Below, piece after piece: positions 10,325-21,465 of a stretch of 64,000 bases of DNA. Below the pieces are notes generated by a model, which was not told the origin of the DNA, ran no database searches, and saw nothing but the letters and a program-made list of their open reading frames with translations. Source of the stretch: Gilliamella apis (GTDB lineage Bacteria; Pseudomonadota; Gammaproteobacteria; Enterobacterales; Orbaceae); assembly GCF_030758615.1 (NCBI RefSeq), contig NZ_CP132381.1:1984001-2048000 (forward strand). The letters are read 5' to 3'. The position numbers and the translations under genes were made by a program. Numbering within the stretch: position 1 is the stretch's first letter; each line of letters opens with the position of its first letter.

Positions 10325-10620
10325 TTATGCTTTAGCTGCATTATTTACACGTTCACGTAACTCTTTCCAGGTTTAAAGTGAGGGATATATTTGTGTTTAA
10401 CCTCAACATTTCCTCCTGTTCTAGGGTTTCTAGCTTTACGTGGAGCGCGGTAGTTAAGACTAAAACTACCAAAACCGCGTATTTCAACACGATCATTACT
10501 TTCCATCGCTAAAGCAATTTGTTCAATAATGTCTCTAACAGCATCATCAACAAGTTGCACAGGAAGGTGTGCCCGCCAGTTGACTATTCTTTCTGCTAAA
10601 TCGGATCTGTTCATGGTCAC
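10325..10620 (-). CDS. ihfB: Integration host factor beta subunit, frameshifted at its end
   Basis: DNA-bending nucleoid protein that pairs with IhfA. Residues 1-85 match the family well (VEIRGFGSFSLNYRAPRKARNPRTG, then PHFKPGK). As written, the frame ends at 10345 with the aberrant tail SYVNV. Adding one A to the AAA run near 10364-10366 restores PGKELRERVNNAAKA with a stop at 10325-10327, matching the usual KPGKELRDR-type ending and length. The coordinates cover the restored gene. It is either a sequencing indel or a mild C-terminal change. The rpsA-ihfB order is conserved with E. coli. Confidence 0.9.
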
Positions 10621-10635
10621 TCCTAATTTATTTTA

Positions 10636-10667
10636 TGTGGTATATATTTTATTCATTTTATACCACA
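10636..10667. repeat. Inverted repeat in the ihfB leader
   Basis: TGTGGTATA (10636-10644) and TATACCACA (10659-10667) form a perfect 9-bp inverted repeat with a 14-nt AT-rich spacer, starting 16 bp upstream of the ihfB start. It could be a protein operator or an RNA hairpin; which is not decidable here. Confidence 0.5.
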
Positions 10668-10673
10668 AAAGAA

Positions 10674-10693
10674 AAAGAGGGCAAGCCCTCTTT
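10674..10693 (-). terminator. Terminator of rpsA
   Basis: AAAGAGGGC and GCCCTCTTT form a 9-bp stem with an AA loop, followed on the minus strand by TTTTCTTTT. It lies 20 bp after the rpsA stop. Confidence 0.85.
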
Positions 10694-10713
10694 ACTCTTT
10701 GAATAAATATTTT

Positions 10714-12396
10714 TTACTCAGTTTTTGATGCTGCTTTAAATGCTTCAGCCATTGCATTAGTAAATGATGCATCTTCTTGAGTTGCAGTATTATTTACAGC
10801 TGCTAATGCTTCTTTCTCATCAGCTTCATCTTTAGCACGTACAGATAGTGAAATTGCACGAGTTTTACGATCGATATTTACGATTTTCGCTTCTACTTCA
10901 TCACCAACATTTAATGCAGTAGTTGCATCTTCAATACGTTCACGAGCAATATCTTGTGCTTTTAAGTAACCTTCGATACCGTCAGCGATTTCAACTGTTG
11001 CACCCTTAGCATCAACTGCAGTAACTTTACCTTTAACAATTGCGCCTTTTTTGAAGTTAGATGCAAAGCTGCTGAATGGATCGTCTTCAAGTTGTTTGAT
11101 ACCTAATGAAATACGTTCACGGTCAGCATCAACTTGTAAAACAACAGCTTCAATATCGTCACCTTTCTTATAAGCTTTAACAGCTTCTTCACCTGGCATA
11201 TTCCAAGAAATATCAGAAAGATGCACTAGACCATCAATACCACCATCTAAACCGATGAAGATACCGAAATCAGTGATTGATTTGATCTTACCGCTAACTT
11301 TATCACCTTTATTGTGTGATTCAGCAAATTGTAACCATGGATTTGGTTTACATTGTTTAAGACCAAGAGAAATACGACGACGTTCTTCATCAATTTCAAG
11401 AACTACAACTTCAACTTCATCACCTAAGCTAACTACTTTAGATGGATGAATATTTTTGTTAGTCCAATCCATTTCAGAAACGTGTACTAAACCTTCAACA
11501 CCAGTTTCGATTTCAACGAAACAACCGTAATCAGTTAAGTTAGTTACTTTACCAGTTACTTTAGTACCTTCTGGGTAACGTTTAGCAATTGAAACCCAAG
11601 GATCTTCGCCTAATTGTTTTAAGCCAAGAGAAACACGTGAACGGTCTTTATCGAATTTAAGAACTTTAACAAGTAATTCTTGACCAACTTCAACCACTTC
11701 GCTTGGATGTTTAACACGTTTCCAAGCCATATCAGTGATATGTAGTAAACCATCAACCCCACCAAGATCAACGAATGCACCGTAATCAGTAAGATTTTTG
11801 ATAATACCTTTAACTTCAGAACCTTCTTGTAGATTTTCAAGAAGTTGTTCTCTTTCTGCGCTATTTTCAGATTCAATTACTGCACGACGTGAAACAACTA
11901 CGTTGTTGCGTTTTTGATCTAATTTAATAACTTTTAATTCGATCTCTCTATTTTCAATATGAGAAGTATCGCGTAATGGACGAACATCAACAAGCGAACC
12001 TGGTAGGAACGCTCGAACGCCATTAAGATCAACCGTAAAGCCACCTTTAACTTTACCATTGATAACACCTAAAACTGTTGCAGCATCTTCAACTGCTTTT
12101 TCTAATGTTAGCCACGCTTCATGACGTTTAGCTTTTTCACGAGATAAGATTGTTTCGCCAAAGCCATCTTCAATAGAATCAAGAACAACGTCTACAACGT
12201 CGCCAACTTGAACTTCTAATTCACCTTGGGCATTTTTAAACTGCTCTACTGGAATTGCTGATTCAGATTTTAAACCAGCATCAACTAAAACAACATCTTT
12301 GTCGATTGCAACGACAGTACCACGGATCATATTACCAGAACGAGTGTCTAGTTGATTTAAAGACTCTTCAAAGAGTTGAGCAAAAGATTCAGTCAT
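10714..12396 (-). CDS. rpsA: 30S ribosomal protein S1
   Basis: Binds mRNA on the 30S subunit and helps start translation of messages with weak Shine-Dalgarno sequences. The 560-residue protein carries six S1 OB repeats; the central ones show the typical GxVxxLTDYGxFVxL pattern ([60 protein letters not shown]). E. coli S1 is 557 residues. No Shine-Dalgarno is visible at its own start, which is usual for rpsA. It follows cmk. Confidence 0.98.
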   Translation of the reverse strand: MTESFAQLFEESLNQLDTRSGNMIRGTVVAIDKDVVLVDAGLKSESAIPVEQFKNAQGELEVQVGDVVDVVLDSIEDGFGETILSREKAKRHEAWLTLEKAVEDAATVLGVINGKVKGGFTVDLNGVRAFLPGSLVDVRPLRDTSHIENREIELKVIKLDQKRNNVVVSRRAVIESENSAEREQLLENLQEGSEVKGIIKNLTDYGAFVDLGGVDGLLHITDMAWKRVKHPSEVVEVGQELLVKVLKFDKDRSRVSLGLKQLGEDPWVSIAKRYPEGTKVTGKVTNLTDYGCFVEIETGVEGLVHVSEMDWTNKNIHPSKVVSLGDEVEVVVLEIDEERRRISLGLKQCKPNPWLQFAESHNKGDKVSGKIKSITDFGIFIGLDGGIDGLVHLSDISWNMPGEEAVKAYKKGDDIEAVVLQVDADRERISLGIKQLEDDPFSSFASNFKKGAIVKGKVTAVDAKGATVEIADGIEGYLKAQDIARERIEDATTALNVGDEVEAKIVNIDRKTRAISLSVRAKDEADEKEALAAVNNTATQEDASFTNAMAEAFKAASKTE

Positions 12397-12424
12397 ATTT
12401 TATATACTTAAATTAATATTAACG

Positions 12425-12477
12425 TCCACATTACATCCTGTCTTGTGGGGTTGTTTATGTTACTCCACTTACATCCT
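12425..12477 (-). promoter_or_regulatory. rpsA leader with repeated AGGATGTAA motifs
   Basis: On the minus strand the leader contains AGGATGTAAGTGGA (12477-12464) and then AGGATGTAATGTGGA (12439-12425), a near-identical pair 39 nt apart. E. coli rpsA is autoregulated through a structured, SD-less leader with GGA-containing loops; this repeat may play that part. Direct observation: the repeat. Inference: the function. Confidence 0.4.
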
Positions 12478-12523
12478 TATAATGGAGCTTCGTTTACACA
12501 ATAAGTTTACATACAATATAAAC

Positions 12524-13204
12524 TTATAGCGCAAGTTTTTCTTTTATATACATAATAGCTTGATTAAAAACATCTTCGATAGAGAGAGATGTGGTATCAA
12601 TTATTAATGCATCAACTGCAGGCTTTAAGGGCGCAACCGCTCGATTTCGATCTCGCTCATCACGCGCAGTTATCTCCTGCAAAATTTCGGGGAATTTAGC
12701 ATGAATTTGCTTATCTTGCAACTGTTTCATTCTTCTTTCTGCTCTTGATTGAGCGCTAGCATCAAGAAATATTTTTACAGGGGCATCGCTGAACACGACT
12801 GTGCCCATATCACGACCATCGGCAATTAATCCAGGCAATTGTCGAAAATCACGTTGACGCTGTAATAGGGCTGTTCTTACTTCATTTATTGCAGCTACTT
12901 CTGAAGCTGCTCCACCAGTTTGTTCGGTACGAATCTCTTTTGAAACATCAACCCCAGCCAACAATACTTTGACATCACCATGACTGCTATCAAATGTTAA
13001 CGGTAAATTCAATGCGAGCACAGTTAGCTGAATAATATCATCTAAAGCAATATTTTGTTTTAACGCCGCTAGCGCTAACACACGATAGATAGCACCTGAA
13101 TCCAAAAGATGCCAGTTGAAGTGATTTGCTAACGCTTGACATAATGTACCCTTACCTACACCACTTGGACCATCAACAGCAATAACAGGAATATTTTTTG
13201 TCAT
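12524..13204 (-). CDS. cmk: Cytidylate kinase
   Basis: Phosphorylates CMP and dCMP. The 226-residue product has the P-loop [10 protein letters not shown] at residues 11-20, [13 protein letters not shown], and [26 protein letters not shown] split across the NMP-binding and lid regions ([10 protein letters not shown] is the clearest signature). It starts 1 bp after the aroA stop, so the two are translationally coupled, as in enterobacteria. Confidence 0.98.
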   Translation of the reverse strand: MTKNIPVIAVDGPSGVGKGTLCQALANHFNWHLLDSGAIYRVLALAALKQNIALDDIIQLTVLALNLPLTFDSSHGDVKVLLAGVDVSKEIRTEQTGGAASEVAAINEVRTALLQRQRDFRQLPGLIADGRDMGTVVFSDAPVKIFLDASAQSRAERRMKQLQDKQIHAKFPEILQEITARDERDRNRAVAPLKPAVDALIIDTTSLSIEDVFNQAIMYIKEKLAL

Positions 13205-13205
13205 G

Positions 13206-14486
13206 TTATATTTCGCTTAATCGTTTAAATTGTTCAAAATAATCAGGAAATGTTTTCATTGTACACTTCGGATCTAAAATAGTTACCGGCGTATCAGAGA
13301 GTGCAACTAATGAGAAGCACATAGCCATACGATGGTCATTATAAGTTTTGATTTCTGCATGATTGAGTTTTGCAGGAGGAGTTATAGTAATATAATCCTC
13401 TCCTTCTTCAACAGTAGCACCAACTTTACGTAATTCGTTGGCCATAGCCGATAAGCGATCGGTCTCTTTTACTCGCCAATTGTAAATATTTCGAATTGTC
13501 GTTGTTCCATCAGCAAAGAGTGCAGTGGTTGCAATTGTCATCGCAGCATCAGGAATATGATTCATATCCATATCGACACCATTTAATTCACCGCGAGTAC
13601 ACTCAATATAATCATCAGCCCAAGTTATTTTGGCACCCATTTTTTCAAGCACATGGGCAAATTGAGTATCTCCTTGTAAACTTTTTTTACCAACTCCAGT
13701 AACACGAACAGTGCCACCTTTAATTGCTGCTGCCGCTAAGAAATAGGATGCTGAAGAGGCATCACCTTCTACCAAATAACTACCAGGCGATTGATAAGTT
13801 TGATTAGCTTTAATGACAAATGTCTGATATTGATTATTGATAACCGATACACCAAACATTGCCATCATTTTTATTGTAATATCAATATATGGTTTAGAAA
13901 CTAGATCGCCAATAATAGTAATTTCAGTATCATTGCTAGCTAAAGGGGCGGCCATCAATAGTGCAGTCAAAAATTGACTTGATACTGAGCCATTTACAGC
14001 AATCTTACCTCCAGTAAAACCACCATGGATATGAAGTGGCGGATAACCTTCATTTTCAAGATAATCAATTTTAGCGCCACCTTGACGTAATGCATCCACC
14101 AAATGACCAATTGGACGCTCTTTCATACGAGGTTCACCCGTTAATACAATATTATTATCGGCTAAACAAAGTGCTGCAGCTAAAGGACGCATAGCTGTCC
14201 CGGCATTTCCTAAAAATAGTTCTAATGGGTGAGCAGAATGTAATTTACCACCTACCCCTTCTATATCACAAATTGTTCGGTCATCTGACAGATGATATTT
14301 GATGTTCAACGCTTTTAAAGCATCAAGCATATAGCGAACATCATCACTATCAAGTAAATTAGTTAATCTTGTTTTACCTTGACTAAGTGCAGATAATAAT
14401 AGTGCACGATTTGATACACTTTTAGAACCAGGTAAATTAATGGTACCACTAAATTTTTTTATCGGTTGTAATGTTAAAGATAACAT
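13206..14486 (-). CDS. aroA: 3-phosphoshikimate 1-carboxyvinyltransferase (EPSP synthase)
   Basis: Transfers the enolpyruvyl group of PEP to shikimate-3-phosphate in chorismate synthesis. The 426-residue protein has [17 protein letters not shown] near 20, [15 protein letters not shown] near 92 and [14 protein letters not shown], the standard substrate-binding motifs; E. coli AroA is 427 residues. The [10 protein letters not shown] loop is of class I type with Gly and Pro at the usual places. serC, the usual upstream partner, is replaced by an XRE regulator. Confidence 0.97.
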   Translation of the reverse strand: MLSLTLQPIKKFSGTINLPGSKSVSNRALLLSALSQGKTRLTNLLDSDDVRYMLDALKALNIKYHLSDDRTICDIEGVGGKLHSAHPLELFLGNAGTAMRPLAAALCLADNNIVLTGEPRMKERPIGHLVDALRQGGAKIDYLENEGYPPLHIHGGFTGGKIAVNGSVSSQFLTALLMAAPLASNDTEITIIGDLVSKPYIDITIKMMAMFGVSVINNQYQTFVIKANQTYQSPGSYLVEGDASSASYFLAAAAIKGGTVRVTGVGKKSLQGDTQFAHVLEKMGAKITWADDYIECTRGELNGVDMDMNHIPDAAMTIATTALFADGTTTIRNIYNWRVKETDRLSAMANELRKVGATVEEGEDYITITPPAKLNHAEIKTYNDHRMAMCFSLVALSDTPVTILDPKCTMKTFPDYFEQFKRLSEI

Positions 14487-14516
14487 AATGACTCTCTTTA
14501 GTAATTTTAATATTCT

Positions 14517-15389
14517 TTAAAAATTTTCTAAGGTGGTTTTTAATAGATCGATTGCTTTATGATCTTTCGCACTATTTTGCCATAACTTATCAAATAAGTG
14601 GCGATAACGTTTAATTGCATCTTCTGAAGATGTTATTGAGGCAATCCCTGTGGTTATATTAGGTAGTTCACCTAATCGAAAAGGACTCATTGCCAATGCT
14701 AACGCATCTTTATTTTGATAAAATATTTGAAAAGCGATGGATGGGATAGCCTGTTCCGTAATCGCAATTGTTGGCGCATAAGCTTGATCTTCTATCAATT
14801 TGATCAAATGATAAATTTCTTTACGAGCTAACAACATTCTTTCAGATTTCTTGCCTGGAGAAATAGTTAAATTGCCAACCAAACCGATGTGCAAAAATCG
14901 CTCAACATTACGCAAACTGATTAGATTAATCACTTTTGGTACAGATTGATAAAACTGTGTCTTACGCTCATTTAAAATCGATAATGATGTTGCATATCTT
15001 TGCGCTGCAATGGATTCACTCGACTCATTTAACATCATACCTAAATGAGCAAGATAATCAGATGAAGTTAATAGAAAAGAAAAAGGATCAAAATGGGAAT
15101 AAATGTGCGTAGATTGTTCTTCTAATTGACGCATGCGTTCAAAAAAACCATCACCACTCGAATAGTATTCAGTGTCAATGCCAAGCAAACTAGCAAATGA
15201 AGTATCTAATAATGAGGCTAAACGTTCAAGCGTTTCTATTTTGACAATTTCGCCTTTTTCTAAACGGTAAACTGCAGCTCTAGAGATTTTAAGACTTTCT
15301 GCAACATCTTCAGCTCTGAGAGAAGCAGCGATACGGTAAGCCCGCAATCGCTGTCCGATAGCACAATAATCAATCGATCCAGTAATCAT
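14517..15389 (-). CDS. XRE-family transcriptional regulator
   Basis: A 290-residue protein with an N-terminal HTH_XRE domain (about 12-70: GQRLRAYRIAASLRAEDVAE, then ISRAAVYRLEKGEIVKIETL) and a long C-terminal domain I do not recognise, perhaps for ligand binding or dimerisation. It lies 30 bp upstream of aroA on the same strand, so co-transcription is possible. A palindrome 31 bp upstream of its start suggests autoregulation. The target genes are unknown. Confidence 0.85.
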   Translation of the reverse strand: MITGSIDYCAIGQRLRAYRIAASLRAEDVAESLKISRAAVYRLEKGEIVKIETLERLASLLDTSFASLLGIDTEYYSSGDGFFERMRQLEEQSTHIYSHFDPFSFLLTSSDYLAHLGMMLNESSESIAAQRYATSLSILNERKTQFYQSVPKVINLISLRNVERFLHIGLVGNLTISPGKKSERMLLARKEIYHLIKLIEDQAYAPTIAITEQAIPSIAFQIFYQNKDALALAMSPFRLGELPNITTGIASITSSEDAIKRYRHLFDKLWQNSAKDHKAIDLLKTTLENF

Positions 15390-15419
15390 AATATACTCAA
15401 ACTATTGGGATTTTGGCAG

Positions 15420-15439
15420 TGTACCATATGGTAGGTACA
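15420..15439. promoter_or_regulatory. Palindromic operator upstream of the XRE gene
   Basis: The 12-bp perfect palindrome TACCATATGGTA (15422-15433) sits within TGTACC...GGTACA (15420-15439), giving a nested or tandem dyad. Its position just upstream of the regulator gene fits an autoregulatory operator; this is inference. Confidence 0.55.
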
Positions 15440-15489
15440 ATGCCAATTTAATGTAATGATATTTCAGACTAAATACATGCTTGAGTCTT

Positions 15490-18369
15490 TTATTTTAATA
15501 ATTCATTTTGTAATGATGATGCATTTTTAAATTCAGTATAGTCAGTGATAGCTTCCGGTTGCTTTTCTTCTTTTTCCGTTTTTCCTATCACTTGTGATGC
15601 TATTACTAAACCTTTTTGTTCAATAACGGTATTTTTATAAAAATCAATTAAATCTTGTTTAGTGATTTTCTTAAGTAGTTCTATTTTTTTATCACGAGAA
15701 TCGAATTGAAAACGAGATAAACGATAATCTGAAATTAAACGTTCAAACTCTTCATCTAAGGATTGCGGAGGCATTGTCTGTTCATCAATGATACTTCTTT
15801 TATACTCTTCAATATCCTCATCAGTTAACGCATCTAATTTATTTAACATTGCTGGGTAAAAGGCTTGATAACGTTGTAATAGATAAGCAGGATCCCACTG
15901 ATTAGTTTGCACAGCAAAACCCAGCCCTACTGATTCACCGATGAAAAATGGAAAAATACCTACAAGATATCCCAATTGTTCATTGCTCCGTAATTGATCA
16001 AAAAACCATGGTGACATAATATTAGCTAATGTATAGCCAACTACTTGGCTTTTAGTTGGATCATAATTAGTTGGGAAATAAGTCATTAACAATGCGCTAT
16101 CGGTACTTTTCGCTTGTTGGGTGATTCTCGCTGTAAACGAAGTTTTAATTGCTATATCATCCAAAGGCGTAAATTCAACATTGCGTTTTAATGTCTTTTG
16201 CACTGCATGATAAAGATCCAGAGAATCTTCATTTGAAATATTACCTAAACTAATCATGTAAGGTATCGATTGAGACATCAAGTTATCACGATAAGCTTCA
16301 ACATCACTAATAGTGATAGTATTTGTAATTTGTCGTCTTTCGTCTCGTTCAAAATAGTGCGGCAATTTAGATAATGCAAGAACTGGCTCGGACGCTAATC
16401 GAATACTTTCGAAATGATCTGCCCCATCAAGTCGTTGCAGATACCATGATTTAGCTAATGCTAAACTTTGTTCATCAATAGTCACTTGACGATAACTATT
16501 AAGAATAGCCAATACCATTTCTGGTAAATGTTGATTAAAACCAGCAGCTGTTATCATTAAACCATTATCAGTACCAGTAGATAATGACATTCCGGCATTA
16601 CCAGCTTGAAATTGTAATTGAGTTAAATCACGACTAACTATGTAATCAAGTAACTCAAAAGCAATTGACGTTTTTGCATCTTTAAAAGCCTGATTATTAC
16701 GTAAAGAAACAGCAATCACAGCCTTAGGATCATTACTAAAATGACGACTAACAAAATGAATATGATTACCACGTTTACTAAATGTAGCTGGTTGAATCTG
16801 ATCTTCATTTTGTGCAATTATACTAAAATTATCAGGAATATAAGGATTTAATTCAGGCAGACTAAACGAAAAATCTTTAGCTAAATTAGTCCACGTTGCT
16901 TTTAATTCATCTGTAATATTATCGACCTTATAAGGCGCATTAAGAAAATATGCAGTTTTATCGGTGGTTTGATTTGGAGCAATCAACCAAACTCTAGCAT
17001 TATCGGGAGTAAAACTTTTGATTCGAGTGATGATAGCTTCTTTATTCAAATGTTCAGCAACATAATCCGCATCTAATACATTTTTAACTGGATAAAGCAG
17101 CATTTGATCAGATAACCATTCAACATAAGACATATCGCGGTTAACATCTTTATACTTAAACGACAAAGCAAAAACTTTTTTTATCTCATCGTAATAAGCT
17201 TCTGAAACGCCCTGTTTTTCAATTAATTGTAAATAATTGAATATAGCTGCAATCACCTTGTCTTTTTGTGCCAAACCTTCATCAGTTAAAATAACATTAA
17301 TATTAAATGTCCCACTATTACCATAATATTTACTATCACAAGTTGTTTGAATAGCTTCAATCAAGCCTTGTTTTTGTAACTGATCAGCTAAGGTATTTTT
17401 ACTATTATTACTAATTAAATAGATAAGATATTCATTGGTTTTATCTGCAAATTTATCGATGTCATTTTCGATTGGAAATTTTAGAGACAACATTTTTCTA
17501 GGTTGAGCTGGTATCATGGTAATTTCTTTACCAGTAAACTCCTGAGTTATCGCTGGTTTAGTAATTGGTGGAACAACAATATTTTTATTAGGAATTTGAC
17601 CGTAAGTAGATTCAGCCAAAGTTTCTAATTTTTCAATGGATTGATTACTATAAATAACCCCAACCATAATATTAGCTGAATAATATTTATCATGAAAATT
17701 AACCAATTCATCTTGCAATTTACTATTATCTTTATCACTTAATGTTTCTAAATTGCCTCCAGAAAATTGTGCTGCTGGATGATTAGGATTAATCGTTTCA
17801 GAATCAACTTGCTGAATGCGGAAACCATCACTCGATCGGTACATCGTCATTTCAGAACTAACGGCATTACGTTCTTTATCAGCAAATTTAGGATCAAAAA
17901 TTGGCTCAGCAATCGCATCAGCTAAATAATCTAATGCAGTATTAATCACACCGTTTTCAACTTCAAAGAAAAATGCAGTCCGATTACCACTGGTAGTAGC
18001 ATTATAGTTACCGGCATGTCGTGACAAAAACTCAGTAAAGCTTGACGGTTGAGGATACTTTTTCGAACCCATTAGCACCATATGTTCTGTGTAATGAGCT
18101 AATCCTTGTTGAAGTACTGGATCATATAGTGAACCAACAGGCAATGCTATTGATCCGAGTGATTTGGTTGCTTTCGGATCTGAAACTAATAAAACTCGCA
18201 TTTTATTATTAAGTTCAATCACTTCATATTGACGATCATCTCGTTCGCTTTGGTGAACTTTATTTGATAATACAGAATGTTCATGCTTATTCTCAATAGC
18301 AAATGAACTATTAAATGTAAAAACGGTTAATGCAGTAATAAATAGTGTTTTAGTTTTCATGTTATTCAT
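15490..18369 (-). CDS. ptrA: Protease III (pitrilysin), periplasmic
   Basis: Zinc metalloprotease of the M16 family that degrades small polypeptides in the periplasm. The 959-residue protein begins with a signal peptide (cleavage likely after SSFA near 24). The inverted zinc motif HYTEH is at residues 92-96, with the third ligand expected in ERNAVSSEMTMYRS downstream. Strong similarity to E. coli Ptr (962 residues) continues throughout (TINPNHPAAQFSGGNLETLS; LRSNEQLGYLVGIFPF). AGGCGAG precedes the chosen ATG. Unlike in E. coli, it is not next to recB/recD. Confidence 0.96.
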   Translation of the reverse strand: MNNMKTKTLFITALTVFTFNSSFAIENKHEHSVLSNKVHQSERDDRQYEVIELNNKMRVLLVSDPKATKSLGSIALPVGSLYDPVLQQGLAHYTEHMVLMGSKKYPQPSSFTEFLSRHAGNYNATTSGNRTAFFFEVENGVINTALDYLADAIAEPIFDPKFADKERNAVSSEMTMYRSSDGFRIQQVDSETINPNHPAAQFSGGNLETLSDKDNSKLQDELVNFHDKYYSANIMVGVIYSNQSIEKLETLAESTYGQIPNKNIVVPPITKPAITQEFTGKEITMIPAQPRKMLSLKFPIENDIDKFADKTNEYLIYLISNNSKNTLADQLQKQGLIEAIQTTCDSKYYGNSGTFNINVILTDEGLAQKDKVIAAIFNYLQLIEKQGVSEAYYDEIKKVFALSFKYKDVNRDMSYVEWLSDQMLLYPVKNVLDADYVAEHLNKEAIITRIKSFTPDNARVWLIAPNQTTDKTAYFLNAPYKVDNITDELKATWTNLAKDFSFSLPELNPYIPDNFSIIAQNEDQIQPATFSKRGNHIHFVSRHFSNDPKAVIAVSLRNNQAFKDAKTSIAFELLDYIVSRDLTQLQFQAGNAGMSLSTGTDNGLMITAAGFNQHLPEMVLAILNSYRQVTIDEQSLALAKSWYLQRLDGADHFESIRLASEPVLALSKLPHYFERDERRQITNTITISDVEAYRDNLMSQSIPYMISLGNISNEDSLDLYHAVQKTLKRNVEFTPLDDIAIKTSFTARITQQAKSTDSALLMTYFPTNYDPTKSQVVGYTLANIMSPWFFDQLRSNEQLGYLVGIFPFFIGESVGLGFAVQTNQWDPAYLLQRYQAFYPAMLNKLDALTDEDIEEYKRSIIDEQTMPPQSLDEEFERLISDYRLSRFQFDSRDKKIELLKKITKQDLIDFYKNTVIEQKGLVIASQVIGKTEKEEKQPEAITDYTEFKNASSLQNELLK

Positions 18370-18707
18370 AGAATTCTCGCCTAATTTAAAAGACAGTATA
18401 ATCGAAATATAAATATAAATGAAAAAGAAAAATTTATTATTTGGAATTCAAAATTACAGTCAAAATTCAAGAATATAAAGGTATATAGAAGGTATGATTA
18501 ATTACAGCTTTATTAATAGAAGAGAGCAATATAGTGATAATCGATTTTGCATAAAAATAGCAATTATCTAAAAGATATGGTTAAACTAACATTATCGTAT
18601 TAAAAATACAACAAATTAATAAATAAAAAAGGGCTAAAAATAGCCCTTCCTCATTATCAGATCATTAATAGTGTTCTCATTGTTAATCTTAATTACCGAG
18701 TAACCAA
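18370..18707. other. Intergenic region between ptrA and prfC
   Basis: AT-rich sequence that must hold the ptrA promoter and contains the prfC terminator near its right end. No coding or further structured element was recognised. Confidence 0.5.
18624..18648 (-). terminator. Terminator of prfC
   Basis: AAGGGCTA and TAGCCCTT form an 8-bp stem with an AAAA loop (18629-18648). On the minus strand it is followed by TTTTATT, about 60 nt past the prfC stop. Confidence 0.85.
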
Positions 18708-20300
18708 TTAATGCTCACGTGTTTTTCTAAATTCAACATCTGGATAACGTTCTTGTGTTAGATTTAGATTAACCATACTTGGCGCAATATAAGATAGATT
18801 ATCACCACCATCTAGTGCCAAATTTTGCTCACATTTTCGTTTAAAATCTTCAAGTTTCTTAGCATCACTACATTCAACCCAACGAGCCGTTGTTACATTT
18901 ACTGGTTCATAAATCGCTTCTACGTTGTATTCAGATTTTAAACGCGCAACAACTACGTCAAATTGCAACACCCCTACCGCTCCAACAATTAAATCATTGT
19001 TAGCAATTGGACGGAATACTTGTACTGCACCTTCTTCCGAAAGCTGAACTAAACCTTTTAATAATTGTTTCTGTTTAAGAGGATCTTTTAAACGAATACG
19101 ACGAAATAGCTCAGGGGCAAAGTTAGGAATACCGGTAAATTTAAGATCTTCACCTTGAGTGAAAGTATCACCAATCTGTATAGTGCCATGATTATGTAGA
19201 CCAATAATATCACCAGCATAAGCTTGTTCAACATGATCTCGATCTCCAGCCATAAAGGTTAATGCATCAGATATATTCACATCTTTTGCGATACGAACAT
19301 GACGCAACTTCATACCTTTCTCGTATTTACCCGATACAATACGCATAAAGGCAACTCGGTCACGATGTTTAGGATCCATGTTGGCCTGTATCTTAAATAC
19401 AAAACCAGTAAATTTTTCTTCAGTAGCTGCAACCTCTCGTTTATCTGTTTGGCGGGGTTGAGGCGTCGGGGCCCAAGCAGTCAACCCATCAAGCATATGA
19501 TCAACACCAAAATTTCCTAATGCAGTACCAAAAAATACTGGAGTTAAATCACCAGATAGAAAAGCTTCCAGATCAAACTCATTTGATGCACCTTGTACTA
19601 ATTCAAGCTCATCACGAAGCTGCTGTGCTAAATCATCGCCAATTGTGGTATCGAGTGCTGGATTATCTAAACCTTTGATAATACGAACTTCTTGAATAGT
19701 ATGACCTTTACCTGTTTGATAAAGATAGGTCTCATCTTTCGCTAAATGATAGACACCTTTGAATAATTTACCACAACCAATTGGCCAAGTAATAGGTGCA
19801 CACATGATATTAAGTTCGTTTTCAACTTCATCAAGCAACTCCATCGGGTCTCGTATATCACGATCAAGTTTATTCATAAAAGTCAAAATTGGCGTATTAC
19901 GTAAACGCGTTACTTCCATCAATTTACGTGTTCTATCTTCGACACCTTTCGCAGCATCAATAACCATTAAACAACTATCAACAGCAGTTAACGTTCGATA
20001 AGTATCTTCAGAGAAGTCCTCATGTCCAGGAGTATCAAGTAAGTTAACTAAACAATCATTATAAGGAAATTGCATGACCGATGTGGTGATGGAAATACCA
20101 CGCTGTTTTTCCATTTCCATCCAATCTGATTTAGCGTGTTGAGCATTAGCACCACGCCCTTTAACTGTACCCGCAGTTTGAATCGCTTGTCCAAACAACA
20201 ATACTTTTTCGGTGATAGTCGTTTTACCCGCATCTGGGTGAGAGATGATAGCAAAAGTACGACGAGCATTAACTTCGTCTAAATAAGCTTGTTCTGTCAT
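18708..20300 (-). CDS. prfC: Peptide chain release factor 3
   Basis: GTPase that removes RF1/RF2 from the ribosome after peptide release. From the ATG at 20300 the product has 530 residues, as in E. coli RF3 (529). G1 is HPDAGKTT at 21-28, then G3 DTPGHED and G4 NKLD. The frame reaches a TTG four codons upstream, but [10 protein letters not shown] matches the family start. It is divergent from ilvY. Confidence 0.98.
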   Translation of the reverse strand: MTEQAYLDEVNARRTFAIISHPDAGKTTITEKVLLFGQAIQTAGTVKGRGANAQHAKSDWMEMEKQRGISITTSVMQFPYNDCLVNLLDTPGHEDFSEDTYRTLTAVDSCLMVIDAAKGVEDRTRKLMEVTRLRNTPILTFMNKLDRDIRDPMELLDEVENELNIMCAPITWPIGCGKLFKGVYHLAKDETYLYQTGKGHTIQEVRIIKGLDNPALDTTIGDDLAQQLRDELELVQGASNEFDLEAFLSGDLTPVFFGTALGNFGVDHMLDGLTAWAPTPQPRQTDKREVAATEEKFTGFVFKIQANMDPKHRDRVAFMRIVSGKYEKGMKLRHVRIAKDVNISDALTFMAGDRDHVEQAYAGDIIGLHNHGTIQIGDTFTQGEDLKFTGIPNFAPELFRRIRLKDPLKQKQLLKGLVQLSEEGAVQVFRPIANNDLIVGAVGVLQFDVVVARLKSEYNVEAIYEPVNVTTARWVECSDAKKLEDFKRKCEQNLALDGGDNLSYIAPSMVNLNLTQERYPDVEFRKTREH

Positions 20301-20499
20301 AAAATTAATCAATTTAGCTAAGCAAAAATAATGGCGTATTCTAACAGGTCTACATCTATATTGCCATTGAAGAAGACTATTTTGCTATTTGCCTTATTGA
20401 TATATCTGTGAATAATAGCGGCATTTAATACTGATGATGATATAATCACTATTTGATAATAGTGTTTAATATTAGAAATATCTGAAAATAACCATTAAT

Positions 20500-21402
20500 A
20501 TGAATATTCGTGACCTAAAATTGTTTTTACATTTGTGTGAGACATGCCATTTTGGCATGAGCGCTGATGCAATGCATGTAAGTCCTTCCACGCTTTCAAG
20601 GCAAATCCAACGCCTTGAGGAACAATTTGGGCATCAATTATTTGTACGCGACAACCGACAAGTTCAAATTACTCATGAAGGCGAAAAAGTAAAACGTTTT
20701 GCTCTACAAGTTGTAAATCTACATCAACAATTAAAGCAAGAGTTAGATCAATCAGATCAACAATTGGTTGGCGAATTAACCCTATTTTGCTCAGTAACGG
20801 CGGCCTATAGTCATTTACCTGATATATTAGATCGCTTCCGCATTCATTATCCACTAGTTGAAATTAAGCTATCTACTGGTGATGCTGCTGATGCAGTTGA
20901 AAAAATTCAATCTAATCAGGCTGATCTCGCTATTGCAGGCAAACCTAAACAATTACCGGCTGGTGTTGAATTTATAAAATTAGGCGAGATCGAAATGGTC
21001 TTATTAATTCCTAAGCTCAATAGCTCATTTAGTGATAAATTACATCAAAAAACGCCAGATTGGCATAATATTCCTTTCATTTTGCCAGAACATGGCCCCA
21101 GCCGACAGAGAATTGATTTATGGTTCAAACAACAGAAAATAACCAGTCCTAGAATTTATGCAACAGTTGCAGGACATGAAGCAATTGTATCTATGGTTGC
21201 TTTAGGATGCGGTGTAGCATTATTGCCAAAAGTGGTAATGGAAAACAGTCCAGAAAGAGTTCGCGAACGAATTACTGAATGGTCAACCAATTTAATGGAA
21301 CCATTTGATGTGGGTATATGCGTCCAAAAAAGGCGATTATCTGAAAAAATTATTTCAGCCTTTTGGGCTCTTGGTAGCAAAAATTTACCATCTAACGGAT
21401 AA
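20500..21402 (+). CDS. ilvY: LysR-family regulator IlvY
   Basis: In E. coli IlvY activates ilvC (acetohydroxy acid isomeroreductase) in response to its substrates. The 300-residue product matches E. coli IlvY closely (MNIRDLKLFLHLCET start; AMHVSPSTLSRQIQRLEEQF HTH; FCSVTAAYSHLPDILDRFR; GHEAIVSMVALGCGVALLP). In E. coli ilvC is divergent from ilvY; here prfC is the divergent neighbour, so the target must be elsewhere or lost. Confidence 0.93.
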   Translation: MNIRDLKLFLHLCETCHFGMSADAMHVSPSTLSRQIQRLEEQFGHQLFVRDNRQVQITHEGEKVKRFALQVVNLHQQLKQELDQSDQQLVGELTLFCSVTAAYSHLPDILDRFRIHYPLVEIKLSTGDAADAVEKIQSNQADLAIAGKPKQLPAGVEFIKLGEIEMVLLIPKLNSSFSDKLHQKTPDWHNIPFILPEHGPSRQRIDLWFKQQKITSPRIYATVAGHEAIVSMVALGCGVALLPKVVMENSPERVRERITEWSTNLMEPFDVGICVQKRRLSEKIISAFWALGSKNLPSNG

Positions 21403-21465
21403 ATTATATAATTATCATCCATGATATGGAAAACTAAGTTAATTAAAAAATGGGAAGTTAGTGTA

